From Physcia stellaris (taxonomy: Eukaryota; Ascomycota; Lecanoromycetes; Caliciales; Physciaceae): a stretch of 64,000 bases of DNA. Positions 1 to 12,094 of this stretch are shown here, one piece after another. Location of the stretch: positions 1-64,000 of the forward strand of contig JABSSW010000058.1 of the NCBI GenBank assembly GCA_018902385.1, read 5' to 3'. Below the pieces are notes generated by a model. It ran no database searches. It saw only the letters and a program-made list of their open reading frames with translations, and had not been told where the DNA came from. The position numbers and the translations under genes are program-made. The stretch's first letter is position 1, and each line of letters starts with the position of its first letter.

Positions 1-104
1 ACATGTTACGCGATTTCGAAAAAAAAAATTGTTATCATGTTTTTTTTAACGACAAACATTTAGCAATTGTCTCGTCACGTAATTGAACGAAAACGTTACG
101 TAAT

Positions 105-1030
105 GTGATCATGATGAATTTAATCGACGTTTTCGCTGATTTCATTACATTTAACATTTTTTCGATTATCATTTTTATGCAAATCAATTCGTCAATTAAT
201 TCAATATTTGATGTATCGATATTCGAAACTATTGTGTCATTTTTTATTTCGTTGAAAATCGTCATGTCAAACGAAATCATCGTTTTTGACGATTCGTCTG
301 TTTACAATCGACTTTTCACGATAGCGAAAGTTTATTTTGAAATTTGACGTGACATCGACGACACGATCAATGTGTTCGAAAAACAATGAATGTTTATATT
401 TATTTTGTTTGACGTTAAATCGAAAATCAACAAAATGTATTCGTTTAGTTCGGAAAATAAAAAAATAATCGACAAAAAGTTCGATCGACTACATAAAAAA
501 AACAAAATGACGTGAATTAATCAATTTATTTCGTACGATTACTCAGTTTTCGTGATGTGACGTACGATCAACGAACAACGCAAAAATCGCGTTGTAATAA
601 ATATTCGTGAACTAAATAAGATTTCGATGTTCGATGTTTATTTCATGTCGTTACAATCAGACATTTTATCAGCAATTATCGATTGTTCGTACATATCGAT
701 GATGAATTGTGTCGATTTTTTTCATCAATGATTAGTACGAATGATGAACAGACACAAATTGACAATGATCAATCATCGAGACAACGAACAATGAAACGTA
801 ATTGTCATGAATTATCGCAATTTTTCTGTTTACGTTCAGCGACAAATCGATTCGATTTTACGAAAATATCGACACTTTGTTAAAACGTATGTAGACGATA
901 TAATAGTATTTTCGAATTCGTTAAAAAAACATTTACGACATTTGAATCAAATTTTCGTTTTTTTCAAACGCATGAACATAATTTTCAAAATTAACAAAAT
1001 TTTTTTGATTATTTTATCATATCGCTGTTA
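105..1030 (+). pseudogene. Reverse transcriptase part of gypsy pol (degenerate)
   Basis: A readable frame at 105-347 resembles the spacer before RT in fungal gypsy elements and ends in TGA where the family has Trp. RT-like sequence follows, broken by further TGA codons at 387, 513, 558 and 729. At about 885-920 the frame encodes YVDDIIVFS, the RT active-site box with both catalytic aspartates. Near 1,030 the frame shifts by one base and continues into the RT thumb/RNase H connection. The assignment rests on motif order and on the active-site box, not on an alignment. Confidence 0.8.
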
Positions 1031-1147
1031 AATCAACGAATCGACAATTTGAAATTGATTATCGCGACGAATAAATTTGAAATTATTTTTGTTTTAATTT
1101 TTTTTCAAATTTTTAAACAGTTGAAAATTTATTTAAACAAAATCGAA

Positions 1148-1990
1148 TGATTGCGTCAATACGTACTTTATTATGCTCAAAAAATTTTGTCATTACAAAA
1201 ACGTAAAATTCGTTTGTTACGTCACGCATTTAACAAAAAACGATTTCGTCAACAACATAATCGACGTATTTCAATCGATGATTCGTCGTCGATCGAGATA
1301 AACGTTTTTAATCAGTTACAAAACGTTTTTAATCGATCAACGTTTTTAGTTCATTTCGACAAGACTAAAATTCTGTATATCGACGTGAACGTCAACAAAA
1401 AACGCGATTTTGACATTATGATTTATCACGTTAAATTTAAAAACGAACAAAAATGATGATTATCAGCATTTCGTTCAAGCGAACGAACGTCGAATTCATT
1501 ATGTTTTTAAACAAGATATTATCGTCAGCAGAGTTTCGTTATTGATCAACGAAACTGAAAATGACATCATTAGTATGATTTGTTCGTAAATTTCGTTTGA
1601 TGATCATGAGCAATCAATATTCAATTGTCATTTACATCGATCACGTCGCAAATTCGATTATTGTCAATCAAATTAAATTGACATTCAACAATGTAAATAA
1701 ATTGAATTTCAAATTAATAAAAATCAGCATTTATTTTTCTCAATTTCGTTTTCGAATTTTTCATAAAGTCGAAAAATTTAATATCGTATCAAACGTTTTA
1801 AGTCGATTTTCAATCGTACGTCATTTCAGTTCAAATACAAAAATCGATAATTTTGATTTGAAAATTTATCATTTTTACATCGATAAATCAAATTTTAACG
1901 AGAATTCGATACGAATTACGTTAATCGAAATGTCATCGAATTTTCGCAAAAAATTCATTATCGAATATCAGAAAAACGTTAATTGAAAAG
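1148..1990 (+). pseudogene. RNase H part of gypsy pol (degenerate)
   Basis: The frame starting after TGA 1148-1150 carries the connection region. A block around 1,500-1,600 matches the fungal gypsy RNase H start, with TGA at 1543 and 1576 in place of expected Trp codons. The segment 1,597-1,986 ends with a motif equivalent to the family's pattern of a His-Lys-Pro-Gly-Lys box followed by ALSR, here altered by Pro-to-Ser and Gly changes. This is the RNase H/tether region; catalytic completeness cannot be judged. It lies directly upstream of the integrase segment, as expected. Confidence 0.7.
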
Positions 1991-2199
1991 TCATTTTCGA
2001 TTTGTTGAAACGTCTCGTCAACGACGACGCTAAAAATCGATTATCGAACAAAAAATCGACGATTATCGAAAAAGTGTCAAGCGCGAAATCATTCACGATC
2101 ATTTTCACGTCGACATTTTTTAACGAAAACGAAATCACAAAAGTCGTCATTTCTGTGTCGTTTACAGCGCTTGTTTCGTCGTCGAATAAAATCACGATG

Positions 2200-3600
2200 T
2201 CAAATAAAAAATCATTTTCGAATTCAACATATTTGATTTTTGAAATCGATTTTCAACTTATCGACGATTTTATTTACTATGTAAAGAGCGATCAATCTAA
2301 ATTATGCATATCGAAAAATAGTATACACGACGTGTTCAAATTAGCACATGACGACAATTTTCATGTCGATCATCATCGAATTTACGATCGATTAAAAACA
2401 ATTTACGTACGACGATTTTTCAAACGATTAATCAATTACATTCGTCATTGCTTTTCGTGTCAACTGAATCAGATTAAACGACATAAGTTTTATGAAAATT
2501 AGCATCGATAAATATTTTCAACATGTTTTATTATACGATATCGATTGATTTTGTATTGATTTTATTTAAACAAAATCACGAATTCGATTGTCTCATGTTC
2601 GTTATTGACAAATTCACTCGAAAAACATTATTGATTCAAAAAAAAGCATATGATCAATCGACGAATGAGCAAACGCTTTGATCGATCGATTGTTGTTGAC
2701 AAATTGAAATATTTCAACAAAAATCATTTTCGATCGAAATCGAAAATTTTGTTTCGATTTTTGACGAATCATGTTCAAACGTTTAAACATTAATTTATTT
2801 ATGAGCACGATTTATCATTCACAAACGAACGATCAATCGAAACGTACAAATCAAACAATGAAAATTGCGTTTCGATTTCTTATTATCGTCAATTTCAATA
2901 TGAGTTGAATGAACGCGTTGTCAATTTTGCAATTCAATTTGAACAACAATGTACATGCAATCATCGAAAAGTTTTTCAATCAAATCGTTATCGACTTTCA
3001 ATTCAAAAAAATTATGATCGCGATAATCGTGTCATTTGTTTTACGACAATCGTCAAACACGATTATTTCAATCGCTAAATCGAAATTCGAGAAAAATCGC
3101 TTTGTTTTTCAAAAAAAAATTGACGAAATCATCGTTTTCGCGACAACAAAAATTAAAATTTTCTATGACAAACGTCATCAACATTTGAAATTTAATTTCG
3201 GAAATAAAACGTATTTTCGTCTGCATCACGAATACTTTTTTTCGTCTCAAATCAATGTTAAGTTGTTTAATCAAAAGATCGAATCGTTTCTGATAAAACG
3301 CAAAATAAAAAAGTTTGTTTACGAACTGAACTTGTCGTTCAAATGACAAATTCATTCAATCATATTTATTATGCAATTGAAATCGACGTCAAAAAACGTC
3401 GATTTTTATAATCGATTTCGTTCGAATCATTTCGACGTCGTCGAGATGAAAAGCACATTTAACATTTTTTGAAAGAAATTTTACGAAATAGAAAAACTGA
3501 TGAAAAAAAGAAATCGAAAATACGACAAAATCAAAATAATGAAATATCTGATAAAATGATTAAATTATGAATTTGAATTTGATGAATGAAAATCATTGTC
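2200..3600 (+). pseudogene. Integrase and chromodomain-like tail of gypsy pol (degenerate)
   Basis: At about 2,340-2,480 the frame shows His-x3-His followed by Cys-x2-Cys, the zinc-binding HHCC fold of retroviral-type integrases. The catalytic core region 2,560-2,900 is badly broken. The frame 2,909-3,346 resembles the end of the integrase core and the GPY/F-like C-terminal region. The continuation to about 3,600 resembles a chromodomain, with two TGA codons (3557 and 3587) exactly where the conserved Trp residues of that domain should stand. Such tails usually steer integration to heterochromatin. No function is expected now. Confidence 0.75.
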
Positions 3601-4472
3601 AATTTTAGCGAATTTCATGACATTGATGAAAAATTACGAGAAATTCAATTTTCAATCGATTACATCAATTTCAAACACGACACAAAATATCGATTTTGTA
3701 TCGTCAATTTCTAACAATTCAGAACGAAAACGAAATAAATTCAATAAAGCGATCGTCGAAAATCAACAAAAACGCAAAAAAAATCGATTTAAAAAAATCA
3801 ACGCATTTTGAATAGATGCGTACGTTGATTTCGTCAACGAGTAAATTTTATCATCATCGTGATTTAAATATTACTAAACAGTTTCGTTCAATATTTTAGC
3901 GTTTCGTTTAATAAACATTGTCGCGTCGTTAATCGAATATCGCGAATTCTCATTTTGAATTTTCATTTTGAATTTTCATTTCGAATTATCATTTTTATTT
4001 TTTATTTTGATTTTGTTCGTCGTTAAAATTGATTTATCGTTATTCAAATATGATTACATTCAGTTTTCAACATCGTCAAATGCATTTCTTAATTAATTTT
4101 AATTGAAACGCGTCAGTCGTTTTCGAAATTGCAAAAATGTTTCACGATCGATTTGTACATCAAGCATTTTTCGAATACGATTTTTATAATGTGCGTTCAT
4201 TCAGTGAAAATTCAACCTGACTGAATGCATTGTCAAAAAGAATAATATTTTTCGACGATTTTTTTTGAATCGTGAAAAACAAATACGACATTTTCGACAA
4301 AGTCAAAGAACAGCGTTTTTCGATTGACTTTGTTAACAAAAAAAAAATTCATGATAATCGTTCGCATAGAAAAAAAATCGTCAAATACAATGACGACGCA
4401 AAAACGTGATATTATCGTCAAACGTTTATTCAAAGCGACGATTCATATATTTTGTGAAAAAATGAAAACGAA
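3596..4472 (+). other. AT-rich remnant after the gypsy pol relic
   Basis: This stretch follows the chromodomain-like end. It holds a 71-codon Lys/Asn-rich open frame (3,596-3,811) that I do not recognise. Near 3,945-3,990 there is a short imperfect tandem run of a 14-base unit rich in TTTTGAA. I see no LTR border and no host gene. It may be the degraded 3' part of the element. Confidence 0.4.
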
Positions 4473-5540
4473 ATGACATATGATAATTTATCGAGAAATC
4501 AACGTGATATCATGACAAAATTGTCGATCGCAATGCAAAATAACAATGATTTTATCGTTATTGAATTCAACGATGCATTAATTATAAATTTTGACAACAC
4601 GTTTGATTTCGACTCAATCAGTTTTGTTAATTTCAATATTGTTTTTGTTATCGTCAATAACAGCAAAACAAAGCAAGCATTTTCAATCGTCAATAACAAC
4701 AAAATCAAGTCGATATTTTCAATCGTCGTTAGCAAAAACGACGACGACGATGAAAAAATGTCAATCAACAAACTCAGCAAAACTCAGAAAAAGAAAAAAG
4801 TCAAAGAATTTGCAAACAGTGCAATCAAACGACGCAAAAAAACAAAATTACTAATTCGTCGAAGCAAATTGATAAATAAGAAAGTTCTTGAAAACGAAAT
4901 TCTGATAAAAGAGTCGACAAACAATCAAAAAAAGTCGAAAGAATCGAAAAAATCGAAAAAATTTGAAAGCGACGAAAACGTTGATAGCGCGCAAATCAGC
5001 AAAAAGATAATGTTCGAAAAAAGCATGAAATCAATCGACATTGACAAAACAATTGACAAAAGCATCAAAGTTGATTTCATCAAAACGTTCAAGTCGAAAA
5101 AAAATGAGAATGACGACGAATTGTTCATTGATATTCAATTGAGCAAATTTCGATATCATGACTTTTTGTTCAACGAAAAACTAAAAAATGTCGAAGTTTT
5201 TTTGAATTTCGCACGAAAGTTCGACAATCAGATTTTTGAATTATTTCAACGCATCGAAATCATTTTAACAAATTTCGATGAATGTACGATGTCAATTGTT
5301 GAAAAAATCGCAATCGACGAATTTATCGAAACGTATCGAATTTGTCGAAATCAAAAAACGAAAATGAAAATCATATTGATCAACAAGCGTTTTGACTTAA
5401 TCAAATTGATAATTCAACATATCGATTCAATCGTCAAAAATGTTGATCGCAATTTTTTAAACGTTTGTTACGTCGTCGTTCGCGAAAAACGCTTTCGATC
5501 GAACACTAACATCGAACACGATGTTTTCAAAAAATATTGA
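4473..5540 (+). pseudogene. Unrecognised 355-codon open frame in the mutated zone
   Basis: This is the longest uninterrupted frame in the first 27 kb. The predicted product is Lys/Asp/Ser-rich, with a low-complexity basic middle section (about residues 110-180) and a more ordinary, possibly helical C-terminal part (about residues 230-345). The DNA still contains CT and AG dinucleotides that are nearly absent in neighbouring relics, so it has been mutated less. It might be a gag or accessory frame of a mobile element, or a decayed single-copy gene. I see no RT, integrase, transposase or zinc-knuckle motif. The composition may itself be a product of C-to-T mutation, so function should not be assumed. 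Confidence 0.35.
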
Positions 5541-6100
5541 GCAAAAGCTTTAGAATTATGAATGATCAAAACGTTGACGCTGAAATTAACGAAAATTACA
5601 AATTCGTTGACAAAAAAATCACGAAAAGTTAGAGCGTTGAACTATGACGCTTAACAATGAATATGAGATACAAACAAGATGAACATGAAACATCAACGTG
5701 AACGTTGAGCTTTTTCTCGTTGCGAGATGTTGATACGAGCACAGATAATTGCTTGATGATGATTAACTCGATAATTGCTTGATGATGATTAATTTCCGTT
5801 AGATTGACTAGTTGTACTTAAGAAAATTTCTATTCTAGCTAGCAATCGAATTCATTTACATTCATTGATATCGATTCTTAGTAGTTGATTATTTCTAGCA
5901 GAATCATTGCGATGTATGACTCAATCAAAATTTAATTCGACGAAAAAACTTTGTTGAAATTTTGTAATTTGAAAAGCGATAAATTAATTTTTTATGATGT
6001 AAAAGCATGATTTGTGTATATAAAATTTAATCACGTAGTTTGCGTTTAGACATTATTTCGTCAACGTTTTGATTTTTACATAATAAACGTTACACAATTT
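5541..6100. other. Less mutated island, possible LTR or intergenic remnant
   Basis: From about 5,600 to 5,920 the sequence has many AG, GA, CT and TC steps, unlike the saturated relics on both sides. It contains a 26-base tandem duplication (5,744-5,792). A TATA-like stretch lies near 6,016-6,026, followed by an AATAAA-like signal near 6,080 and a T-run. This layout would fit a retroelement LTR, but I found no second copy in the window and no clean TG...CA ends. Confidence 0.3.
5744..5792 (+). repeat. Two-copy tandem repeat, 23-base unit, period 26
   Basis: A 23-base unit beginning GATAATTGCTTGATG occurs at 5,744-5,766 and again, identically, at 5,770-5,792, separated by CTC. It lies in the less mutated island. 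Confidence 0.85.
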
Positions 6101-6825
6101 TTTTTTTTCGTTATTATGCATGAATCAATCATCGACGATTATGATAAAAAAATTTTGTATTCGAATATATTTTATCGAATTTAAACGTTCAATGTTGTAA
6201 AAAAAACGAAAATTCAATGTCGTGATGATTTTCGAACGACGAAAATTCGTGTCAACAAATTGAAACAAAAATTGAAAAAAACGCGTGAACAAATTCGAAA
6301 ATAACATCGACGAACGATCGTTATTCAAACAAATTCAAATTATAATCATTTTGAAATTACAATTCGTAATAACATTTTTGTCGATTCGAATAATGTAATT
6401 ATAAATGCAATTGTTATGAAAAAATAAATGTAATAAAAATAATGAATTTTTTTTATCGTTGAATATTTAATATTTGAATCAATTACACATAATTGTAAAT
6501 CATGAAATCGCGAATTTAATTTGAATAAATCAATAAATATAACATTTTTTGTGAACGCAATTTTGTGATATCAATATTAACAACAAAAAAAATTGAAATG
6601 AATAAACAATTGCGACATTTTTTTCGATGCGATTATACGAAAAAAATTCATTGTAATAACGTTTTTTAACGATAATTACAATGAAATTCATTTGCATCAA
6701 ATCAAATTTGTTTCGATGATAAAATTTTGAACGTTTATTTTGCAATTAAAATTATATTTCGAAAATTAATAAAACAAATTTTTGAAAAAAATAATTTCGA
6801 AAACGAACATATTTACATATTGCGC

Positions 6826-7271
6826 GATCGAAATGTCGTCGCAAATATAAATTACGTATAAAAACAAATTTTTTTGTTTAATATTTTGAAATCAATGATT
6901 GAATAATGATGACATTATATCGACAATAAAATATGAAACAATAAATTTTATTCGTTGTTCATTAACTTGAATATAACGTCGATAATAAAATCGTCGACAA
7001 AATCAAATACGAAAATGAAAACGATAATATCGACATTTATATCGTTAACAACGAATTTTTCGAATTTTTTTTGCAAAACGATCGTGAATTTTTTTTGAAT
7101 CGTGTCGTTTTCGATCGAAACGTCGTCGCGAATGTAAATTACGTGTTGAAAGTAATTTTTTTTGTTCAACATTTTAAAATTAATGATTGAATAATGATGA
7201 TATTATGTCGACAATAATGTGTAAAACAATAAATTTTATTCGTTGTTTATTAATTTGAATATGATATCGAT
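6826..7271. repeat. Direct duplication of about 150 bp, 286 bp apart
   Basis: A block at about 6,833-6,978 is repeated with scattered transitions at about 7,119-7,271. The second copy stops exactly where the LTR of gypsy copy A begins (7,272). This suggests a tandem array with a 286-bp unit whose second unit was interrupted by the element. The rest of 6,100-6,830 is AT-rich and carries nothing I recognise. Confidence 0.6.
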
Positions 7272-7488
7272 TGTAACGAACGTGCATCGAATTCAACATT
7301 TAACAAATTAACATCGTGTTAACATCGTTATTTTATCACATCGAATGTTAAAATCGAAATTCGTTTTGACGCATTCGAAAAATCAAATTTTTTACATATG
7401 TTTTTGTAAATTTTTATGTATTTGTTTTTTATTTAAAAATTTTCGTGTAATTATGTATTAATATTATATCAATGCATGACATTTCATA
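7272..7488 (+). repeat. 5' LTR of gypsy copy A
   Basis: The segment starts TGTAACGAACGTGC and ends ATTTCATA. It is about 217 bp and is the reverse complement of the LTRs of copy B at 12,095-12,308 and 19,458-19,672. Copy B LTRs start TGTGA and end TCACA, so the ends of this copy carry additional transitions. Confidence 0.85.
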
Positions 7489-9069
7489 TTATTTTTAAAT
7501 CATTCATTTTTTTCAAATTGTTCGAAATACGACAATTTATTTAATAAACAAAATTTCAAATCAATTACGAAAATTTAAAACGTCATTTTCAAAATCAAAT
7601 TGAACAAAAAAATTCGATTTTATTCAACGAATCAACAAAAAAAAAAAACAAAAAATTCAATTCGTTTTAATGTTGTACAAAATTTTCAAAAAAATGTTTA
7701 TCGCGAAAATCGATGTATCAAATCGAATATATCGAAAAACGAATTGCAAAAATAATCGTCAAATTATTAATCAACAAACATTTATACGATAAATTAAAAT
7801 TTAACATTCATCGTTTTATCAAAAATTATTTATCATAATTTAACACGAATTATTTCATCGAAAATAACATTAATTTAAAATTGTTTTCGTTGTTTTTCAC
7901 GATCAAATTTTTAAAACACGATTATTTTTGAATATTTATTGTCGAATTCATTGAAACGAAATTTTTTTTTTGTATTAAAATTTCAATCATGTTTATTTTT
8001 ATCAACATTTTTTTTGTGATTATTTTTTTTAAATTTAAACGCAAAATTTTTAATCAAATTGAATAATTAACAATTTTTTCGAAAAATGATCAAATTATCG
8101 TCGATTCATTCAAATTGATAAAAATTATTTTTTTAAATTATGTTTTTTCGAAAAACGCAAATTACAATTCGAACGATGCGAAACACGCGATAAACATTTG
8201 TATCGTCGAACAATTTCAACAATAAATTCGCAAAAAAAAATTTTTGTATTGCAAATATTGAATCAATTGAAAATCGATCGTGACGCAAAAAATCAAATTG
8301 TTTAAAATTAAAACGTTCACGTAAAAAATTATAATTCGTTGATCAAAAATTTCGAAAAAATCGAAAAAAACAAACAACACAATCGAAAAATTGTCAATTT
8401 ATTTCGATGAAAAAATAAAAATATAAATAAATTAAATATCGATAATTTCAAATTCAACATCGAAAATGAAAAATTCAAAAATAATAATCAAACGTTGTAT
8501 AACGAAATGAAAATTTTTCGAATGAATTTTACAACAACGTTCATTTTTCAAAATGACATCAAATTCAAAATCGAAAATGTTAAATTAATCAATCGTAATA
8601 TAAAATTATAAAACAAAATGAACGCATTAAAAATCAAAATATTATCGACAAATTTCATTTCGTTCATCGATAAAAAAACAAAAATGTAAAAATGACGAAT
8701 TTTTTCAAATTCAATGAAAACATTTTCGATTTTTTTTACGAAATTTTAAAATAATTCGTCAAAAATAAATTCATTGTCAATGTCGATCATTTCTTTGACG
8801 AATATATCAAAATCACGATTTTTATTAATTGAATTGAAAAAAAAATCAAAAAACATGTTTTCGCAAAACGTAACATCGATATCGTTTTTTTCAAAAATTT
8901 TCAAAAAATTTTCGATATTTTATTTTTAATTTACGCAAAAAAAAATAAAAAACGAAACATACGTAACAAATTCAAAATTTTTATCATGCGTATCAATCAA
9001 CGTTTTTCGAAATTTTTTTCGAAATTTTTGTTGTTATTCAATCAATTGTTTCATTAATCGCAACAGAAT

Positions 9070-9438
9070 TTGACGAATGAATTTCGCGAAAAATTTATTT
9101 TTCAATTTCAACGAATTATTGTTAATAACGATCGATTTATCACGATCGAAAATTTAAAAAAATTGATTGAAAAAATGAATCAAAAATTTCATTTTTTCGA
9201 AATCACACGTTTCGAAAATTCGATATTTAAAAATATTTCACGAATTATTTTCAAAATATCAATTATTAAAATCGTAATTCGTGATAATATGTTTAACGTC
9301 AAAAAAATCATGTTCGTTATCGATCAAATTATCATGAAAATTTTTTATAATAAAAAAAACATCGATAAAAAATGTTATCGTTATGAAATTTCAATCATTT
9401 GTTACGAAATTGTTTTTTTTAAAATCATCGACATTTGA
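9070..9438 (+). pseudogene. Retroelement fragment identical in copies A and B
   Basis: This 122-codon frame is predicted to be identical, residue for residue, to the frame at 17,503-17,871 on the minus strand in copy B. It lies between gag-like and protease-like sequence. I do not recognise a domain. Its identity contrasts with the visible divergence of the protease/RT-proximal region of the same two copies. Confidence 0.6.
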
Positions 9439-10319
9439 TTGTTCAAAAAAATTAAACAAAAAAAACATTTTAATAATCAACGAAATAAATAAATTTTAAA
9501 TGAATTTTCAAATCGAAATCGATTCAATTTTTTTTGATGATTATTTTAATAATATTAATAACGAAATTTTTTCAATTCATAAATCGAAAAACGTTTAAAT
9601 TTTTTCAAAATCGCGACGAAAATGTTGTTTATTTTAACAATGTCAAAAATATTCAACACGTTCAATAAATTTCAAAACAATTTTTTAATAATTAAATATA
9701 CATTAATTTTCGATAAATACGAACATAATTTGCAAACATTAATGAATACAAATGTTATTGAATACGTTTTCATTGATGAAAAAATTGCGCAATTAATTTG
9801 TGAAACATTTTAAATAATTTTTGTAATTTTATCACGATCGAAATTCGTCAATGAATTCGATAATCGAAAAATTAAATTCATTATTTATGTCATTTATTTT
9901 ACATTTATCGTGCAAAATCATTTCGAAATTACGATTTTTATGTTTATTATCAAAATTGAAATTTATTCGTTAATATTGAATAAATTTTGAATGAACGTTC
10001 ACGAAATCATTTTGAATATGAAAAACGATAAAATTATTTTCAAATTCGATCGTTGTTTTCATTTCGAAACGTTCAAAATTTTGAAAATTAAAAACGAACA
10101 ATTAATTTTTTTTAAAAAAATATATTTTTTATCGTCAATATCATCGATCAAACAATCGATATCGATAAATTTTCAAAAATATCGAATTATTTAAAAACGA
10201 TCAACGTCATTTACGTTCAAAATTAAATTTTTTTTTTTTATTGTCGAAAATTTCGAAAACGAAATTTTTTTTTTTCAAAAACATATTGAATTTCAATTTT
10301 CGATATATTATAAAAAAAA

Positions 10320-11520
10320 TTGATAAAAAATATTTTTTTGTCAAATTTTCGAAAAAAAAAACGAATTAAAATCAAACGAAATTTTCAACAATTTATTTTC
10401 GTGAAAATTTTTGTTCGAAAATCGAATTTGATTAAAAAATTTGTTCGACAATTTAATAAACGATTCAAAATCACGATTTTCAACAATGAAAATAACGAAC
10501 AAAATGTCGATTTTGAAACGTTTTTGAATATCGTTTTTATCGACGTCGTTGTTTATCAATTTTTGACAAAATCGAAAAAAAAAATCAAAATGTTTTCATT
10601 AATCATGAAAAAACTAAACGAAATCATTGACGAAATTCAAAAAAATTTAATTAAAATAAAATTCGATTTCGATATCGATTTCAAAAATTTTTTTAAAATC
10701 ATAAAAACAATTGTTAAAAAATTAAAACAAAATTTTTTTAATTTTTTTAAGCGATTCGAAAACGTATTCAATTTTAAAAAAACAAATAAATTATTTTTTC
10801 ATAAATTTTACGATCACAAAATCGAATTGACACAAAATACGATTCAATTATTTCGAAATCGAATGTATTTTTTATCGTTTAAAAAATTTGAAAATTTTCA
10901 AAAATATTTTCACGACAATTTTCAAAAAAAAATTTATCAATTCAAACAAAACATCATACGTATCGTTTATTTTATTCGTTGTCAAATCGAACGAACAATT
11001 TCGTTTATATATGAATTATCGAAAATTGAACGTTATAATCAAACGCAACAATTATTTCATATCGTTGATTAAAAAAATTTTCATTCGAATTATAAATTGC
11101 AAATTTTTATTCAAATTGAATATCATATCGATTTTCAATAAATTTCGAATGAATTCATAAAACGAAAATTTGACGATTTTTATATATTCATTAAACATTT
11201 ACAAATATTATATATTGTTTTTCGAATTAATCAATGATTCGACGAATTGACAACATTATATGAATTATTTGTTATTCGAATACATTAATTATTTTTGTTA
11301 AATATATTTAAATGATATTTTTATTTACAACAAAATTCGATGAAAATATGAACGACATTTCATTCAAATATTTCAAAAATTAAAAACAATCGAATTTCAA
11401 ATTGATATCAAAAAATACGAATTTTTTCAAACGAAAATATCGTTTTTGAACGTCATATTATCAACAAAAAATTTACGAATGAATTTCAAAAAAATTCAAA
11501 ATATCGTCAATTGAATTCGT
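10320..11520 (+). pseudogene. Reverse transcriptase relic of gypsy copy A
   Basis: The frame 10,320-11,072 contains the region that precedes RT in gypsy elements, including a YDHKIEL block. Around 10,920 a homopolymer A run shifts the reading to the frame 10,888-11,160, which has the NYRKLNVIIKRNNY block of RT motif 1/2. Later fragments to 11,520 carry the region around the catalytic YxDD box in broken form. The frameshift differs from the breaks in copy B, so the copies decayed partly independently. Confidence 0.75.
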
Positions 11521-12094
11521 TTAATTTGCATTAAAAAAATGCAAATTTTTGTAAATTTTTGCAATTTTTATCGTCGTTTTATCAAAACATTTTTCAAATT
11601 CGTTAAATTTTTGATTCGAATAATCAAAAAAAAAATTGATTTCGAATGAATCGATTTTGTCAACGAAACATTCGAAATTTTGAAAAAACAAATAATCGAA
11701 ATTTCAATTTTTCGATATTACGATCGCAATCGTAAAATTATTTTGAAAATCGATTTTTCGAATTGATATTTAAATGAAATTTTGTTTTAATACGACGACG
11801 ACGAAATGTTTCATTCGATAATTTTTTTCAACAAAAAAATGATTTTTGTCGAATGCAATTACGAAATATATGACAAAAAATTTTTGATCATTATTCGATG
11901 TTTGAAATATTGAAAATCAAAATTTGAAAATATCGACGAATTCGTCGAAATTTACATCGATTATAAAAATTTGAAAATTTTTATAATAAACAAAAAATTC
12001 ATTTTTCGTCAAATACGTTAAATCGAAATTTTGATCGATTACAACATCAAAATTCAATAATAATTCGAAATCAAAAATGTTAAAACGAACGTTT

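Larger units (their letters stand above)
1..3640 (+). mobile_element. Ty3/gypsy LTR retrotransposon relic, family 1, 5' end outside window
   Basis: Plus-strand frames give, in the correct order, reverse transcriptase, RNase H, integrase and a C-terminal chromodomain-like segment of a fungal Ty3/gypsy pol. Gag, protease and the 5' LTR would lie left of position 1. The DNA is strongly mutated: C occurs almost only before G or A, and GG and CC are nearly absent. In-frame interruptions are mostly TGA at positions where the family has Trp, plus a frameshift near 1,030. The 3' border is not defined; the recognisable pol fades after about 3,600. The RT catalytic signature differs from that of the second family at 7,272-19,672, so this is a separate lineage. 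Function is certainly lost. Confidence 0.85.
7272..12094 (+). mobile_element. Ty3/gypsy family 2, copy A, 3'-truncated
   Basis: Copy A has a 5' LTR (7,272-7,488), gag-like sequence (about 8,000-8,750), a region unique to the family (9,070-9,440), protease-like sequence (about 9,620-10,190) and RT (about 10,800-11,520), ending inside RNase H. It matches copy B collinearly in inverted orientation: a coordinate x in A corresponds to about 26,944 minus x in B. The match ends abruptly at 12,094, where the 3' LTR of copy B begins, so the integrase and 3' LTR of A are missing. All frames are broken. Confidence 0.85.

Noticed and set aside
345-3589. An alternative genetic code in which TGA means Trp
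   Set aside because: Host genes in the same window use TGG for Trp and TGA as a normal stop (for example the ends of the kinase, SEC4 and AFG2 genes). The TGAs in the relic are better explained by C-to-T mutation in CpC context.
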